NCBI RefSeq assembly: GCF_018390695.1
Contig: NZ_JAHBGF010000020.1
Span: 372,001 to 436,000 of the forward strand
Reading direction: 5' to 3'
Source: Ancylobacter sonchi
Lineage (GTDB): Bacteria > Pseudomonadota > Alphaproteobacteria > Rhizobiales > Xanthobacteraceae
Length of the DNA: 64,000 nucleotides
The notes under the pieces are model-generated. The model was not told the origin of the DNA. It saw nothing but the letters and a program-made list of their open reading frames with translations, and did no database searches. Each line of letters starts with the position of its first letter. Position 1 is the first letter of the stretch. Shown here piece by piece: positions 1-8,017 of the stretch. The position numbers and the translations under genes were made by a program.

Positions 1-1
1 C

Positions 2-265
2 GTGGAGGATGCCGGGCGCTTCCGCACCCCGAGCTTGCGCCATCTCGGACGCACCGCGCCCTATATGCATGCCGGCCTGTTCCCCACGCTTGAAGCGGTG
101 GTGAACCTCTATGCCCGTGGCGGCGGCGAGGTCTGGTTGCGCAACGAGGCGGAGGCGAGCGACCCGCTGCGTGCCGCTGCGGCACGGCGCGACCCGCTGC
201 TGCGCCCGCGCGCCCTCGACGAGGCCGAGCGCGCCGCCCTGGTCGCCTTTCTGCACGCGCTATAG
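2..265 (+). CDS. Di-haem cytochrome c peroxidase / MauG-like protein, C-terminal fragment
   Basis: This is the last 87 codons of a gene that begins before the window. The segment [19 protein letters not shown], followed by [13 protein letters not shown], is the conserved C-terminal block of bacterial di-haem peroxidases and MauG-like proteins, in which the Met of APYMHxG is typically a distal haem ligand. The family acts in the periplasm, reducing H2O2 or oxidising protein or small-molecule substrates. No CxxCH haem site is visible because that part lies upstream. The stop is followed by an AT-rich stretch and then the monooxygenase gene, so the two are probably separate transcription units. 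The exact subfamily cannot be told from the tail. Confidence 0.75.
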   Translation: MEDAGRFRTPSLRHLGRTAPYMHAGLFPTLEAVVNLYARGGGEVWLRNEAEASDPLRAAAARRDPLLRPRALDEAERAALVAFLHAL

Positions 266-337
266 TAGATAAAATTTATAGAATATATTGACAATGGCCG
301 CGCGCAGTGGCGAGCTAGGCACAAATGCGGCCCGGAC

Positions 338-378
338 CGTCTCGTCTGACCGTCCATCGTCTCGCCGCCAAACGTCTC
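338..378. repeat. Three CGTCTC repeats ahead of the monooxygenase gene
   Basis: CGTCTCG occurs at 338-344 and 358-364, and CGTCTC again at 373-378, all in the 128-base gap before the start at 394. A TTGACA hexamer lies upstream at 288-293 beside the AT-rich run 261-290. The repeats could be activator or repressor sites, but the spacings (20 and 15 bases) are uneven and the function is a guess. Confidence 0.3.
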
Positions 379-393
379 ACAGGGTGAAGTGCC

Positions 394-1740
394 ATGAGCC
401 AGCGCCGCCAATTGTCCCTGAATCTGTTCGTCTATCCCGGCGGCCATCACGAGGCGGCCTGGCGCTACAAGGGTACCGACATCGCCCGGCTGAACGATAT
501 CGCCTATTACCAGGACCTCGCCCGCCGGGCCGAGGCGGCGACCATCGACTCGCTGTTCTTCGCCGATGGGCCGGTGCTGGCCGACAATATCCGCTACGCC
601 GCCCGCTACCGGGTGGAGCCGATAACCTGGCTGGCCGCCATCGGCGCCGTCACCTCGCATATCGGGCTGATCGCCACCGCCTCCACCACCTATAACGAGC
701 CCTACAACCTCGCCCGGCTGTTCGCCTCGCTCGATCATCTCAGCCATGGCCGCGCCGGCTGGAACATCGTCACCACCTCGCAGGGCGCCGCCTCGCAGAA
801 TTTCGGCCTCGCCGAACATCCGGTGCATGCCGAGCGCTACGAGAAGAGCCGGGAATTCGTCGAGGTCGTCACCAAGCTGTGGGACAGCTGGGAGGACGAT
901 GCCGTCATCGCCGATCAGGCCAGCGGCCTGTTCGCCGATACCGACCGCATCCACGCCATCGATCACATCGGCAAGCACTTCAAGGTGAAGGGGCCGCTCA
1001 ACGCCCCGCGCACGCCGCAGGGCCGCCCGGTCTATGTGCAGGCCGGTTCCTCGGAGGATGGCCGCTCCTTCGCCGCGCAATATGCCGAGGCGATCTTCAC
1101 CGCGCACCAGACGCTGAAGAGCGCGCAGGGCTTCTACGCCGACATCAAGTCCCGCGCCGTGGCGCTCGGGCGCCGGCCCGAGCACATCAAGGTGCTGCCC
1201 GGCCTCAGCCCGTTCATCGGTTCGACCCAGGTCGAGGCGGACCGGCTGGAGGACGAGTTCAACGATCTGGTCCAGCCGGAATATTCGCTGGCCCAGCTCA
1301 AGCGCATGACCGGCCTCGATCTGTCCAGCTACGATCTCGACGGCCCGTTCCCGCGCCATCTTCTGGACCTCAAGGGCTCGGTGGCGACCGCCAGCCGCTT
1401 CCAGCTGATCCTCGACGTCGTCGACCGCGAGAACCCCACCATCCGCCAGCTGATCAACCGCCTCGCCGGGGCGCGTGGCCATTTCGTCATCGCCGGCACG
1501 CCGGAGCGCATCGCCGACGAAATCCAGCTGTGGTTCGAGAACGGCGCGGCGGATGGCTTCAACATCATGCCGCCCTGGCTCACCGGCGGCTTCGATGCCT
1601 TCGCCGATGAGGTGGTGCCGATCCTGCGCAAGCGCGGCCTGTTCCGCACCGAATATGCCGGCACCACGCTGCGCGATCATTACGGCCTGCCGCGTCCCGA
1701 GAGCCGCTACAGCGGCGCCTCGCTGCGCGCCAGCGCCTGA
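394..1740 (+). CDS. NtaA/SnaA/DszA-family FMN-dependent monooxygenase
   Basis: 448 aa, the usual length for this bacterial-luciferase-like (TIM-barrel) family. Members use FMNH2 from a separate reductase, and O2, to oxidise sulfones, sulfonates, aminopolycarboxylates or thioether compounds in the cytoplasm. Visible family features are the N-terminal beta strand SLNLFVYPGGHHEAAWR, the SLFFADGP segment, the block HIGLIATASTTYNEPYNLAR, HLSHGRAGWNIVTT, and GRPVYVQAGSSEDGR in the second half. ATG 394 is preceded by an AGGGTGAAG ribosome site. The next gene starts nine bases after the stop. Given the sulfonate-type transporter and DszB-like proteins downstream, a sulfur-containing substrate is likely (inference); an EDTA/NTA-type substrate cannot be excluded. 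Confidence 0.88.
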   Translation: MSQRRQLSLNLFVYPGGHHEAAWRYKGTDIARLNDIAYYQDLARRAEAATIDSLFFADGPVLADNIRYAARYRVEPITWLAAIGAVTSHIGLIATASTTYNEPYNLARLFASLDHLSHGRAGWNIVTTSQGAASQNFGLAEHPVHAERYEKSREFVEVVTKLWDSWEDDAVIADQASGLFADTDRIHAIDHIGKHFKVKGPLNAPRTPQGRPVYVQAGSSEDGRSFAAQYAEAIFTAHQTLKSAQGFYADIKSRAVALGRRPEHIKVLPGLSPFIGSTQVEADRLEDEFNDLVQPEYSLAQLKRMTGLDLSSYDLDGPFPRHLLDLKGSVATASRFQLILDVVDRENPTIRQLINRLAGARGHFVIAGTPERIADEIQLWFENGAADGFNIMPPWLTGGFDAFADEVVPILRKRGLFRTEYAGTTLRDHYGLPRPESRYSGASLRASA

Positions 1741-1749
1741 GCCATCGGC

Positions 1750-3216
1750 ATGACGGTTTCGCAGACCACGGTTTCGCAGACAAACGACTGCGCCCAGGCT
1801 ATCGCCCACGACATCGCCATCGTCGGCGGCGGCTTCGCCGGCGCGGTCACCGCGCTGCGCCTCGTCGAGGCCAGCACCGCGCCGCTCGACCTCGTCATCG
1901 TCGAGCCGGCGGCGCGGCTGGCGCGCGGCATCGCCTATGCTACCGACGAACCCGACCACACCGTCAATGGCCTCGCCGCCGGCTTCATCCTCAGGGCCGG
2001 CGGCTCGCCGCAGCTTTTCCTCGACTGGCTGCGCGCCGAGGCGGAGGCCGGGCGCTGGAACCCGCCGGCTGGGGACATCGCCCACACCTCGCCGCCGCGT
2101 GCGCTCTACGGCGCCTATGCCGAGCGCGAACTGGCGAGGGCGGTGCGGGGCACGCAGGGGCGGGTGCGCCTCGTTCATCGCCGCGACCGGGCGGTCGATC
2201 TCGACGGTCATGCGCTGACGCTGGCTTCGGGTGCGACGCTTGCCGCCCGGCAGGTGGTGCTGGCCACCGGCCTGCACCGTCGCGCACCGGCGCTCGCGGC
2301 CGGGCTCGCCGATCATCCGGCTTATGTCGGCGACATCTTTGCCCTGAACGCCTTCGAGAGCGCCGGTGATGCCGCCCATGTGCTGCTGCTCGGCTCAGGC
2401 CTGTCGATGCTCGACGCGGTGGTCAGCCTGGAGAAGTGCGGCTTTCGCGGCCACTACACCGTCGTCTCGCGGCGCGGCCTCGTCGTGGCGCCGCGCCGGG
2501 AGGTGGCGCCGTGGCCGGGCACGCCCGAGGCGGCCGAGCTGCCGCGCGAGGCGGGGGCGGTGCTGAGCTGGATCCGCCGCGAGCGCCGCGCCGTCGCGGC
2601 GGCCGGACAGGACTGGCAGGGCCTGCCGCCGCTGTTCCGCCAGCTGGCGGCGCCGATCTGGGCCGGGCTGGACAACCGCGCCCGCGAGAAGTTGCTTCGC
2701 CGCCTGCTGCCGTTCTGGAACCTCGCCATGCATCGCGCGGCGGCGCCCTCCTATGCCTTCTTCGCCCGTGCTCAGGCGGCGGGACGGGTGCGCAGCCTCG
2801 CCGGCACGCTTAGCCGGCTCGATACCGCCGGATCCGGCCTGCGCGCCACGCTGCGCCCGAAGGGCGGTGGCGTGCCGCTGCACATCGATGCCGATCTGGT
2901 GGTGAGCACGCTCGGCTTCGAGTTCGACTGGACCCGCATCGATGACCCGCTGGTCCGCAGCCTGCTGCGCCGCGGCCTCGCCGTGCCGCATCCGGTCGGC
3001 GTCGGCGTACGCGCCGATCCGACGACGCAGGCGCTGATCGATATTGAGGGGCGCATCTCCGACACGCTGTTCGCGGTCGGCCACCCCTTGCGCGGCGAGC
3101 TGTTCGAGGCCAGCTCGCTCAACGAGCAGATCCATCAGGCAACCCGGCTGGCCGGGATACTCGCTGCCCGCCTCGCCCCGTCGGCGGCCGCCTCGCCGGC
3201 CCGCCAGGTGGCGTGA
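1750..3216 (+). CDS. FAD/NAD(P)-binding oxidoreductase (NAD_binding_9 type)
   Basis: 488 aa. A dinucleotide-binding GGGFAG motif sits at residues 26-31 within DIAIVGGGFAGAV, followed by the family signature GIAYATDEPDHTVNG near residue 60, in which the Asn-Gly pair is typical of this group of uncharacterised flavoproteins. A second dinucleotide-binding stretch (AAHVLLLGSGLSMLDAVVSL) lies in the middle. It is probably a cytoplasmic flavin-dependent monooxygenase or reductase. Its place between a DszA-like monooxygenase and a nitroreductase-type flavoprotein suggests a redox role on the same substrate. The first codons contain a 14-base tandem duplication (residues TVSQTTVSQT), so the true start could be slightly downstream. 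Confidence 0.78.
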   Translation: MTVSQTTVSQTNDCAQAIAHDIAIVGGGFAGAVTALRLVEASTAPLDLVIVEPAARLARGIAYATDEPDHTVNGLAAGFILRAGGSPQLFLDWLRAEAEAGRWNPPAGDIAHTSPPRALYGAYAERELARAVRGTQGRVRLVHRRDRAVDLDGHALTLASGATLAARQVVLATGLHRRAPALAAGLADHPAYVGDIFALNAFESAGDAAHVLLLGSGLSMLDAVVSLEKCGFRGHYTVVSRRGLVVAPRREVAPWPGTPEAAELPREAGAVLSWIRRERRAVAAAGQDWQGLPPLFRQLAAPIWAGLDNRAREKLLRRLLPFWNLAMHRAAAPSYAFFARAQAAGRVRSLAGTLSRLDTAGSGLRATLRPKGGGVPLHIDADLVVSTLGFEFDWTRIDDPLVRSLLRRGLAVPHPVGVGVRADPTTQALIDIEGRISDTLFAVGHPLRGELFEASSLNEQIHQATRLAGILAARLAPSAAASPARQVA

Positions 3217-3239
3217 GACCCGTATTCGGAGACCGATCG

Positions 3240-4100
3240 ATGAACGAGATCACCCCCGCCACGCATTTCCGCGATGCCGAGACCGTGGCGCCGGAAGCGG
3301 CATTGGAGAAGCGCTACCGCGAGCCGGTCGCCGCCGGCGAGGTGCCGTGGAGCCCGGCCTTGTCGGTGCTGCTGGCCCACCGCTCCGTGCGCGCCTTCAC
3401 GTCCGAGCCGCTCCCCGAGGGCACGCTGGACGTGCTGGTGGCGGCGGCGCAGTCGGCGCCGAGCTCCTCCAACGTGCAGGCCTGGAGCCTCGTCACCGTC
3501 GAGGACCCGGCGCTGCGCAAGCAGCTCGCCACGGTGGCCGGCAACCAGAAGCATATCGAGACCGCCGGGCTGTTCCTGGTCTTCGTCGCCGATCTCTCGC
3601 GCGTGCAGCGCATCGCCGAGCGCGAGGGGCTCACCACCGACGGCCTCGACTACACCGAGAGCTTCCTCATCGCCTCGCTCGACGCCGCCTTCGCGGCGCA
3701 GAACGCGCTGACGGCGGCGGAATCGCTCGGGCTCGGCGCGGTCTATATCGGCGCGCTGCGCAACGATGCCGCCGCCGTCGCGCATCTGCTCAAGCTGCCG
3801 CCGCGCGCCTATGCCGTGGTCGGCCTCGCCATCGGCCGGCCGGACCGCGCGGTGGAAACCGACGTCAAGCCGCGCATCCCGCAGCCCGGCATCGTGCACC
3901 GCGACGTCTATGCGACCGCCGGCGAGGAGGAGACGCTGGCCCGCGCCGACGCGCACGCGCTGGCTTTCCGCGCCGAGCAGGGGCTCGACGCCACGCCGTG
4001 GACGCGCCTCGCCTTGCAGCGCCTGCATTCCGTTGCCGCGTTGAAGGGGCGCCACGTGCTGCGGCGCCAGCTCGAGACGCTGGGCTTTCCGTTCAAGTGA
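3240..4100 (+). CDS. NADPH-dependent nitroreductase-family flavoprotein
   Basis: 286 aa from ATG 3240; a GTG at 3213 overlapping the previous stop is possible but adds only nine residues. Nitroreductase fold: HRSVRAF at residues 47-53 and SAPSSSNVQAWS at 72-83 are the FMN-phosphate-binding signatures of NfsA/Frp-like enzymes, and GLGAVYIGALRN and AVVGLAIGRPD follow as expected. Such enzymes reduce free flavin, quinones or nitro compounds with NADPH. In this operon the attractive role is supplying FMNH2 to the monooxygenase at 394, as DszD or SsuE do in other sulfur pathways; this is inference. It ends just before a hairpin at 4108. Confidence 0.83.
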   Translation: MNEITPATHFRDAETVAPEAALEKRYREPVAAGEVPWSPALSVLLAHRSVRAFTSEPLPEGTLDVLVAAAQSAPSSSNVQAWSLVTVEDPALRKQLATVAGNQKHIETAGLFLVFVADLSRVQRIAEREGLTTDGLDYTESFLIASLDAAFAAQNALTAAESLGLGAVYIGALRNDAAAVAHLLKLPPRAYAVVGLAIGRPDRAVETDVKPRIPQPGIVHRDVYATAGEEETLARADAHALAFRAEQGLDATPWTRLALQRLHSVAALKGRHVLRRQLETLGFPFK

Positions 4101-4107
4101 GACAACA

Positions 4108-4132
4108 CCGCCCCTGCATCCCGCAGGGGCGG
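4108..4132 (+). terminator. Perfect 10-bp hairpin between the flavoprotein gene and lrp-like gene
   Basis: CCGCCCCTGC and GCAGGGGCGG pair perfectly around the loop ATCCC. No T-tract follows, so termination would be weak or factor-assisted. The stem ends 14 bases before the ATG at 4147 and abuts the ribosome site, so it might also affect initiation of the regulator. Confidence 0.5.
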
Positions 4133-4146
4133 GTTAGAGGGGGCAG

Positions 4147-4596
4147 ATGGACAAGATCGACCACAAGATCCTGCGCATTCTGCAGGCCGATGCCTCGAAG
4201 CCGATCGCCGAGATCGCCCGGCTGGTGAATCTGTCGCAGACGCCATGCTGGAACCGCATCCGCAAGATGGAGGCGGAAGGCATCATCAAGGGCCGGGTGG
4301 CGCTGGTGGATTCCCGCAAGCTCGGGCTCGGCCTCACCGCCTTCGTGGCGGTGGAGGCGGTCAACCACAGCCGCGAATGGGCGGCGAATTTTCGCCGCCT
4401 CGTGCAATCCATGCCCGAGGTGATGGATTCCTACCGCATGGCCGGCGACGTCGATTATCTCCTGCGCGTCGTCGTACCCGACATGCAGGCCTATGACGAT
4501 TTCTACAATCGCCTCATCGAGGGGGCCTCGCCCAAGAACGTCACCTCCCGCTTTTCCATGGAGGTGTTGTCGTCGCGAACCGTGCTGCCGTTCTGA
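4147..4596 (+). CDS. Lrp/AsnC-family transcriptional regulator
   Basis: 149 aa, normal for the family. The N-terminal winged helix (about residues 1-60: DKIDHKILRILQADASKPIAEIA, then the recognition helix LSQTPCWNRIRKME) is followed by the RAM ligand-binding domain, with GHV-like strands and the AGDVDYLLRVVVPD segment. Family members bind DNA as dimers or octamers and sense amino acids or related metabolites. It lies between the monooxygenase genes and the ABC transporter operon, so it probably controls one or both. A perfect palindrome at 4655-4687, directly after this gene, is a plausible target. The ribosome site AGAGGGGG precedes ATG 4147. Confidence 0.9.
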   Translation: MDKIDHKILRILQADASKPIAEIARLVNLSQTPCWNRIRKMEAEGIIKGRVALVDSRKLGLGLTAFVAVEAVNHSREWAANFRRLVQSMPEVMDSYRMAGDVDYLLRVVVPDMQAYDDFYNRLIEGASPKNVTSRFSMEVLSSRTVLPF

Positions 4597-4654
4597 ACGT
4601 TCCGCCGATACCGGAACTCTACGGCATACCGGCGGATGGAGAATCCTTTCTCGC

Positions 4655-4687
4655 CGGCGGATTGAGTATAAACTTCTCAATCCGCCG
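4655..4687. promoter_or_regulatory. Perfect 12-bp inverted repeat upstream of the ABC operon
   Basis: CGGCGGATTGAG (4655-4666) and CTCAATCCGCCG (4676-4687) are exact inverted copies separated by TATAAACTT. Further copies of GGCGGAT or CCGCCGAT lie at about 4600-4637, so this gap is rich in related half-sites. No T-run follows on either strand beyond three A/T bases, which favours an operator (Lrp-like protein next door) over a terminator. Confidence 0.55.
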
Positions 4688-4781
4688 AAATCATTGGATG
4701 AACATCTGTTCCCGCACCCGGTCCATCTCGTTACCGTCACGTCATCTTCTTGCAATTGACGTTGAAATACGGAGACGGGAC

Positions 4782-5909
4782 GTGGAAAACGCAGTGGGTT
4801 CGGCCGCCAGGCGCGATGCGGGCAGGGTGTCGGCGGTATGGGGCAAGGTTTCGAGCCGCGGTCTGGCGGCGGCGCTGGTCGCCGCGACGCTCGCGCTCGC
4901 CGCGCCGCTGGCGCCGGCCGCCGCCGGCGAGCAGCTCGACTTCATCAACCTTCAGCTGAACCCCTGGTCGGTGGTGGCGCAGGAGAAGGGCATCTTCAAG
5001 GAGGAGTTCGACAAGGTCGGCGTCAAGGAGGTCAACCTGATCGCCTCCGGCGCCGCCGAGCTGTCGGGCGCCGAATCCGCCGGCCTCAACCGCGGCTCCA
5101 TCGCCATCGCCCAGCGCATGCTCTATCCCGCCACCGCTCACCGGGCCAACGGGCTCGACGCCGTGGTGGTGTGGGTCTCCGAGGCGTCGAACAAGTACCG
5201 CACGCCGCTGCTCGCCCGCGCCGACAATAACGAGATCAACACCATCGCCGACATGGAGGGCAAGGTCTACGGCTCGAACCGCATCGGCTGCTCCTACACC
5301 TCGGTGTTCGAATCCTTCGAGGCCGCCGGCCTGCCGCTCGACACCCGCCTGAAGGCCGGCAAGATCCGCTATGAAGGCGTGGAGAACAACGGCGCCCGCA
5401 ACGCCGCGCTGCTGTCGGGCGCGGTGGACGGTCTCGCCACCCATATCGGCAACAATTCCGGCGCCGCGCTCTATCTTTCCGGCAAGGTGAAGATCGTCGG
5501 CCGCACGGTGGAGAAGGGCGTCTACGAGAATGGCGCCGGCCGCGTCTCCTTCTTCGCCATGCGCGATTTCGCCGAGAAGTATCCCGATGCGGTGAAGGCG
5601 TTCCTGATCTCCTATCGCCGCGCCACCGCCTGGATCCAGGCCAATGTCGACGAGGCGGCGCAGATCATCTCCAAGGGCACCCGCGTGCCGCTGGAGATCG
5701 CCAAGTTCCAGATCGTCGATCCGTCGGGCTACGAGTTCATCGCCGGCGACACCTCGGCCGACAATGTCCGCCATGCCATCAGCGAGTTCCAGGACTGGTA
5801 CATCGCCCATGGCGACGACGTGTTCACCGACCGCAAGCTGAGCCAGCAGGACATCACGGCGTTCGTCGACGGCAAGTTCTTCAAGGGCGGCCAGTACTCC
5901 ATCTACTGA
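4782..5909 (+). CDS. ABC transporter substrate-binding protein, SsuA/NMT1-like
   Basis: 375 aa from GTG 4782, which has a GGAGACGGG ribosome site; the open frame continues upstream but without signal-peptide character. Residues about 22-48 are a hydrophobic export signal ending in APAAAG. The mature part has the NMT1/OpuAC-type two-lobe fold: NLQLNPWSVVAQEKGIFKEE at its start, then GAAELSGAESAGLNRGSIAI. This family binds sulfonates, taurine, nitrate or pyrimidine-like ligands in the periplasm. It is followed by permease, two DszB-like proteins and ATPase, all on the same strand, so it should be the receptor of that importer. The actual ligand is unknown. Confidence 0.85.
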   Translation: MENAVGSAARRDAGRVSAVWGKVSSRGLAAALVAATLALAAPLAPAAAGEQLDFINLQLNPWSVVAQEKGIFKEEFDKVGVKEVNLIASGAAELSGAESAGLNRGSIAIAQRMLYPATAHRANGLDAVVVWVSEASNKYRTPLLARADNNEINTIADMEGKVYGSNRIGCSYTSVFESFEAAGLPLDTRLKAGKIRYEGVENNGARNAALLSGAVDGLATHIGNNSGAALYLSGKVKIVGRTVEKGVYENGAGRVSFFAMRDFAEKYPDAVKAFLISYRRATAWIQANVDEAAQIISKGTRVPLEIAKFQIVDPSGYEFIAGDTSADNVRHAISEFQDWYIAHGDDVFTDRKLSQQDITAFVDGKFFKGGQYSIY

Positions 5910-5979
5910 CACAGCGCGGATCCGTCCTGGCGGGGCTGCGTGCCCGCGCCGGGGCGGCCACCAGAGGCGAGCCGGCATC

Positions 5980-6828
5980 ATGACCGACGCAACCAACTCC
6001 ACCTTCGCCGTCCGCCGCCCCCTGGCCGGGGCGCGGATACCGTCCCCGGCCCGCGCGGCGCGCCGTCCTGCCCCCGGCCGCCGCTATATCGGCATCATTT
6101 TGCCGCTCGGGCTGCTGGCCGTCTGGTCGCTGGCCACCTATTACGTGCTGGTGCCGGCGGTGTTCCTGCCCTCGCCGCTGGCCACCGTGAAGGCGTTCGC
6201 CGCCATGGTGACACGCCAGTCGCTGCATCTCGATTTCCTGCGCTCGATCAACATCGTCAGCCAGGCCTTCGTCTATGGCTCGGTCGCGGCGGTGGTGCTC
6301 GGCGTGGCGGCGGGGCTGTCGGCCAATGTCGAGCGCTTCTTCGGCCCGACCTTCGACAGCATCCGCCACATTCCCGGCGTCGCCTGGCTGCCGCTGATCG
6401 TCTTGTGGCTCGGCCTCGGCGCCCCCGCGCAGATCCTCGTCATCGCCAAGTCGGTGTTCTTCCCGGTGTTCCTCAACACGCTGCAGGGCATCCGCAATGT
6501 CGAGAAGAGCCATATCGAGCTCGCCAAGGTGCTCACCCTGACGCGCTCGCAGCTGATCCGCCGGGTGGTCATCCCGAGCGCGGTGCCCAGCATCATGGTC
6601 AGCCTGCGCTATGCCGCCGGCGTCGCCTGGGCGCTGGTGGTCACCGCCGAAGGCCTCAGCGGCCAGGAAGGTCTGGGCTACCTGATCTTCCGCGCCCAGA
6701 ACCTGCTGATCACCGACCAGCTCATCGTCTGCATGGTCATCATCGGCCTCGTCGGCTTCGCCATCGATCGCCTGATGCTGCTGCTGCAGCGCTTCGTACT
6801 GCGCTGGAAGCAGGGCTTCGAGGGCTGA
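5980..6828 (+). CDS. ABC transporter permease, SsuC/TauC-like
   Basis: 282 aa with about six membrane helices: GIILPLGLLAVWSLATYYV near the N-terminus, several in the core, and the last near VCMVIIGLVGFAIDRL. The cytoplasmic coupling motif (EAA-like loop, here ELAKVLTLTRSQLIRRVVIPSAVPSIM) is clear. It would form the membrane channel for the binding protein at 4782 and the ATPase at 9094. An Ala/Arg/Pro-rich cytoplasmic N-terminal tail of roughly 30 residues precedes the first helix. The two DszB-like genes separate it from its ATPase. Confidence 0.9.
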   Translation: MTDATNSTFAVRRPLAGARIPSPARAARRPAPGRRYIGIILPLGLLAVWSLATYYVLVPAVFLPSPLATVKAFAAMVTRQSLHLDFLRSINIVSQAFVYGSVAAVVLGVAAGLSANVERFFGPTFDSIRHIPGVAWLPLIVLWLGLGAPAQILVIAKSVFFPVFLNTLQGIRNVEKSHIELAKVLTLTRSQLIRRVVIPSAVPSIMVSLRYAAGVAWALVVTAEGLSGQEGLGYLIFRAQNLLITDQLIVCMVIIGLVGFAIDRLMLLLQRFVLRWKQGFEG

Positions 6829-6914
6829 GCCCGTCGCCCGCAGCTGCTTCCTTTTCTTGCCCTCTCCCCCCACGGGGAGAGGGGGTCCCCATCATCCGGC
6901 TTAGGACACACGCC

Positions 6915-8000
6915 ATGACCATCGCCGTCGACCGCTCGATAGAGGCCAACGCCACCCCGGTGCTGCGCGAGCTCATCTACACCATCTGCCCGGTGCTGGT
7001 GGCGTCCAACGTGGCGCTGGAGCTCGGCTGGATCCATGACGAGCTCGCCCGTGTCGGGGCCAAGCCCACCTATCTGCGCTCGGCGGCCTCCGAGGTCGCC
7101 TGGCCGGCGCATTACAACCACGATTCCGACCGGCTGCTGCGCGATGGCGGCAACAGCCCGGCCATCTGGTCCAAGGCCGATCTTCGCCCCACCGTGCTGC
7201 TCGGCCTCACCCAGGCGCAGCCGGCCGGCAAGGTGATCGTGCGCACCGATTCCGACATCCACCGCGTCGAGGACCTGAAGGGCCGCCGCTTCGGCCTCTA
7301 CAGGAGCCAGCGCAACGAGAAGATCGACCACCGTCGCGCCACCGGCGAGCATGGCATCCTCGCCGCGCTCGCGCTGCACGGGCTCGAGCGCAGCGATGTC
7401 GAGATCGTCGACATCGAGGATGCCGACGCCCATACCGAGGTCCCGGCCGATACCCCCGCCGGCATCTGGGCGCAGCGCCGGGCCACCAAGCAGGACGAGC
7501 TGACGCTGGAAGCCCGCGCGCTCGACGCCGGCACCATCGACGCGATCTACGACTATTCCATCGGCGTCGATGTCCGCCTGTCCGCGACCGGCCGCTTCCG
7601 CGTCATCGAGGATCTCGACCGCTATCCGGACTGGACGCTGCGCATCGCCAATGCCCCGCGTACCCTCACCGTGAGCCGCGAATTCGCCGAGGCGAACCGC
7701 GACATCGTGGTGGCGTGGCTGCGTGCGTCGATCCGCGCCGGGCGCTGGATCAACGCCCATCCCGAGGCGGCGGCCGACATCTTCTACCGCACCACCATCT
7801 ATGCCGACCGCGACGCCATCGCCCGCGCGCTGCCGGACTATGACCTGGTGCCGAACCTGTCGGCGCAGAACCTCGCCGGGCTGAAGCTGGAAAAGGACTT
7901 CCTGCGCGCGCACGGCTACATCGCCAACGATGTCGACGTGAACGACTGGGCGGATGCTTCCTATCTGGAAGAAGCCCTCTCGTCGCTGCGGCGCGGCTGA
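6915..8000 (+). CDS. DszB-like desulfinase-family protein, copy 1
   Basis: 361 aa, without signal peptide, so a cytoplasmic protein despite its binding-protein-like fold. It resembles DszB, the 2-(2'-hydroxyphenyl)benzenesulfinate desulfinase of rhodococcal dibenzothiophene degradation: IYTICPV matches DszB YSNCPV around the nucleophile Cys27 (here Cys25), and His66, Arg76 and Gly79 in HYNHDSDRLLRDGG have exactly the spacing of DszB His60, Arg70 and Gly73. VLLGLT then parallels DszB LLGIT. DszB-type enzymes cleave sulfinates to sulfite plus hydrocarbon. Routine annotation would call it an ABC binding protein; absence of an export signal and the retained catalytic set argue for an enzyme. The substrate is unknown. 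The stop overlaps an upstream ATG of the next copy. Confidence 0.72.
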   Translation: MTIAVDRSIEANATPVLRELIYTICPVLVASNVALELGWIHDELARVGAKPTYLRSAASEVAWPAHYNHDSDRLLRDGGNSPAIWSKADLRPTVLLGLTQAQPAGKVIVRTDSDIHRVEDLKGRRFGLYRSQRNEKIDHRRATGEHGILAALALHGLERSDVEIVDIEDADAHTEVPADTPAGIWAQRRATKQDELTLEARALDAGTIDAIYDYSIGVDVRLSATGRFRVIEDLDRYPDWTLRIANAPRTLTVSREFAEANRDIVVAWLRASIRAGRWINAHPEAAADIFYRTTIYADRDAIARALPDYDLVPNLSAQNLAGLKLEKDFLRAHGYIANDVDVNDWADASYLEEALSSLRRG

Positions 8001-8017
8001 TGCGGGGGACGGAAATC

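Noticed and set aside
109..2379. 756-aa minus-strand frame
   Set aside because: Antisense to the monooxygenase and FAD protein genes. Composition is Arg/Gly/Ala-rich without motifs.
5940..8000. Single 686-aa protein across permease and first DszB-like gene
   Set aside because: The open frame joins an out-of-frame shadow of the permease to the DszB-like protein. The real start is ATG 6915; residues before it have no family similarity.
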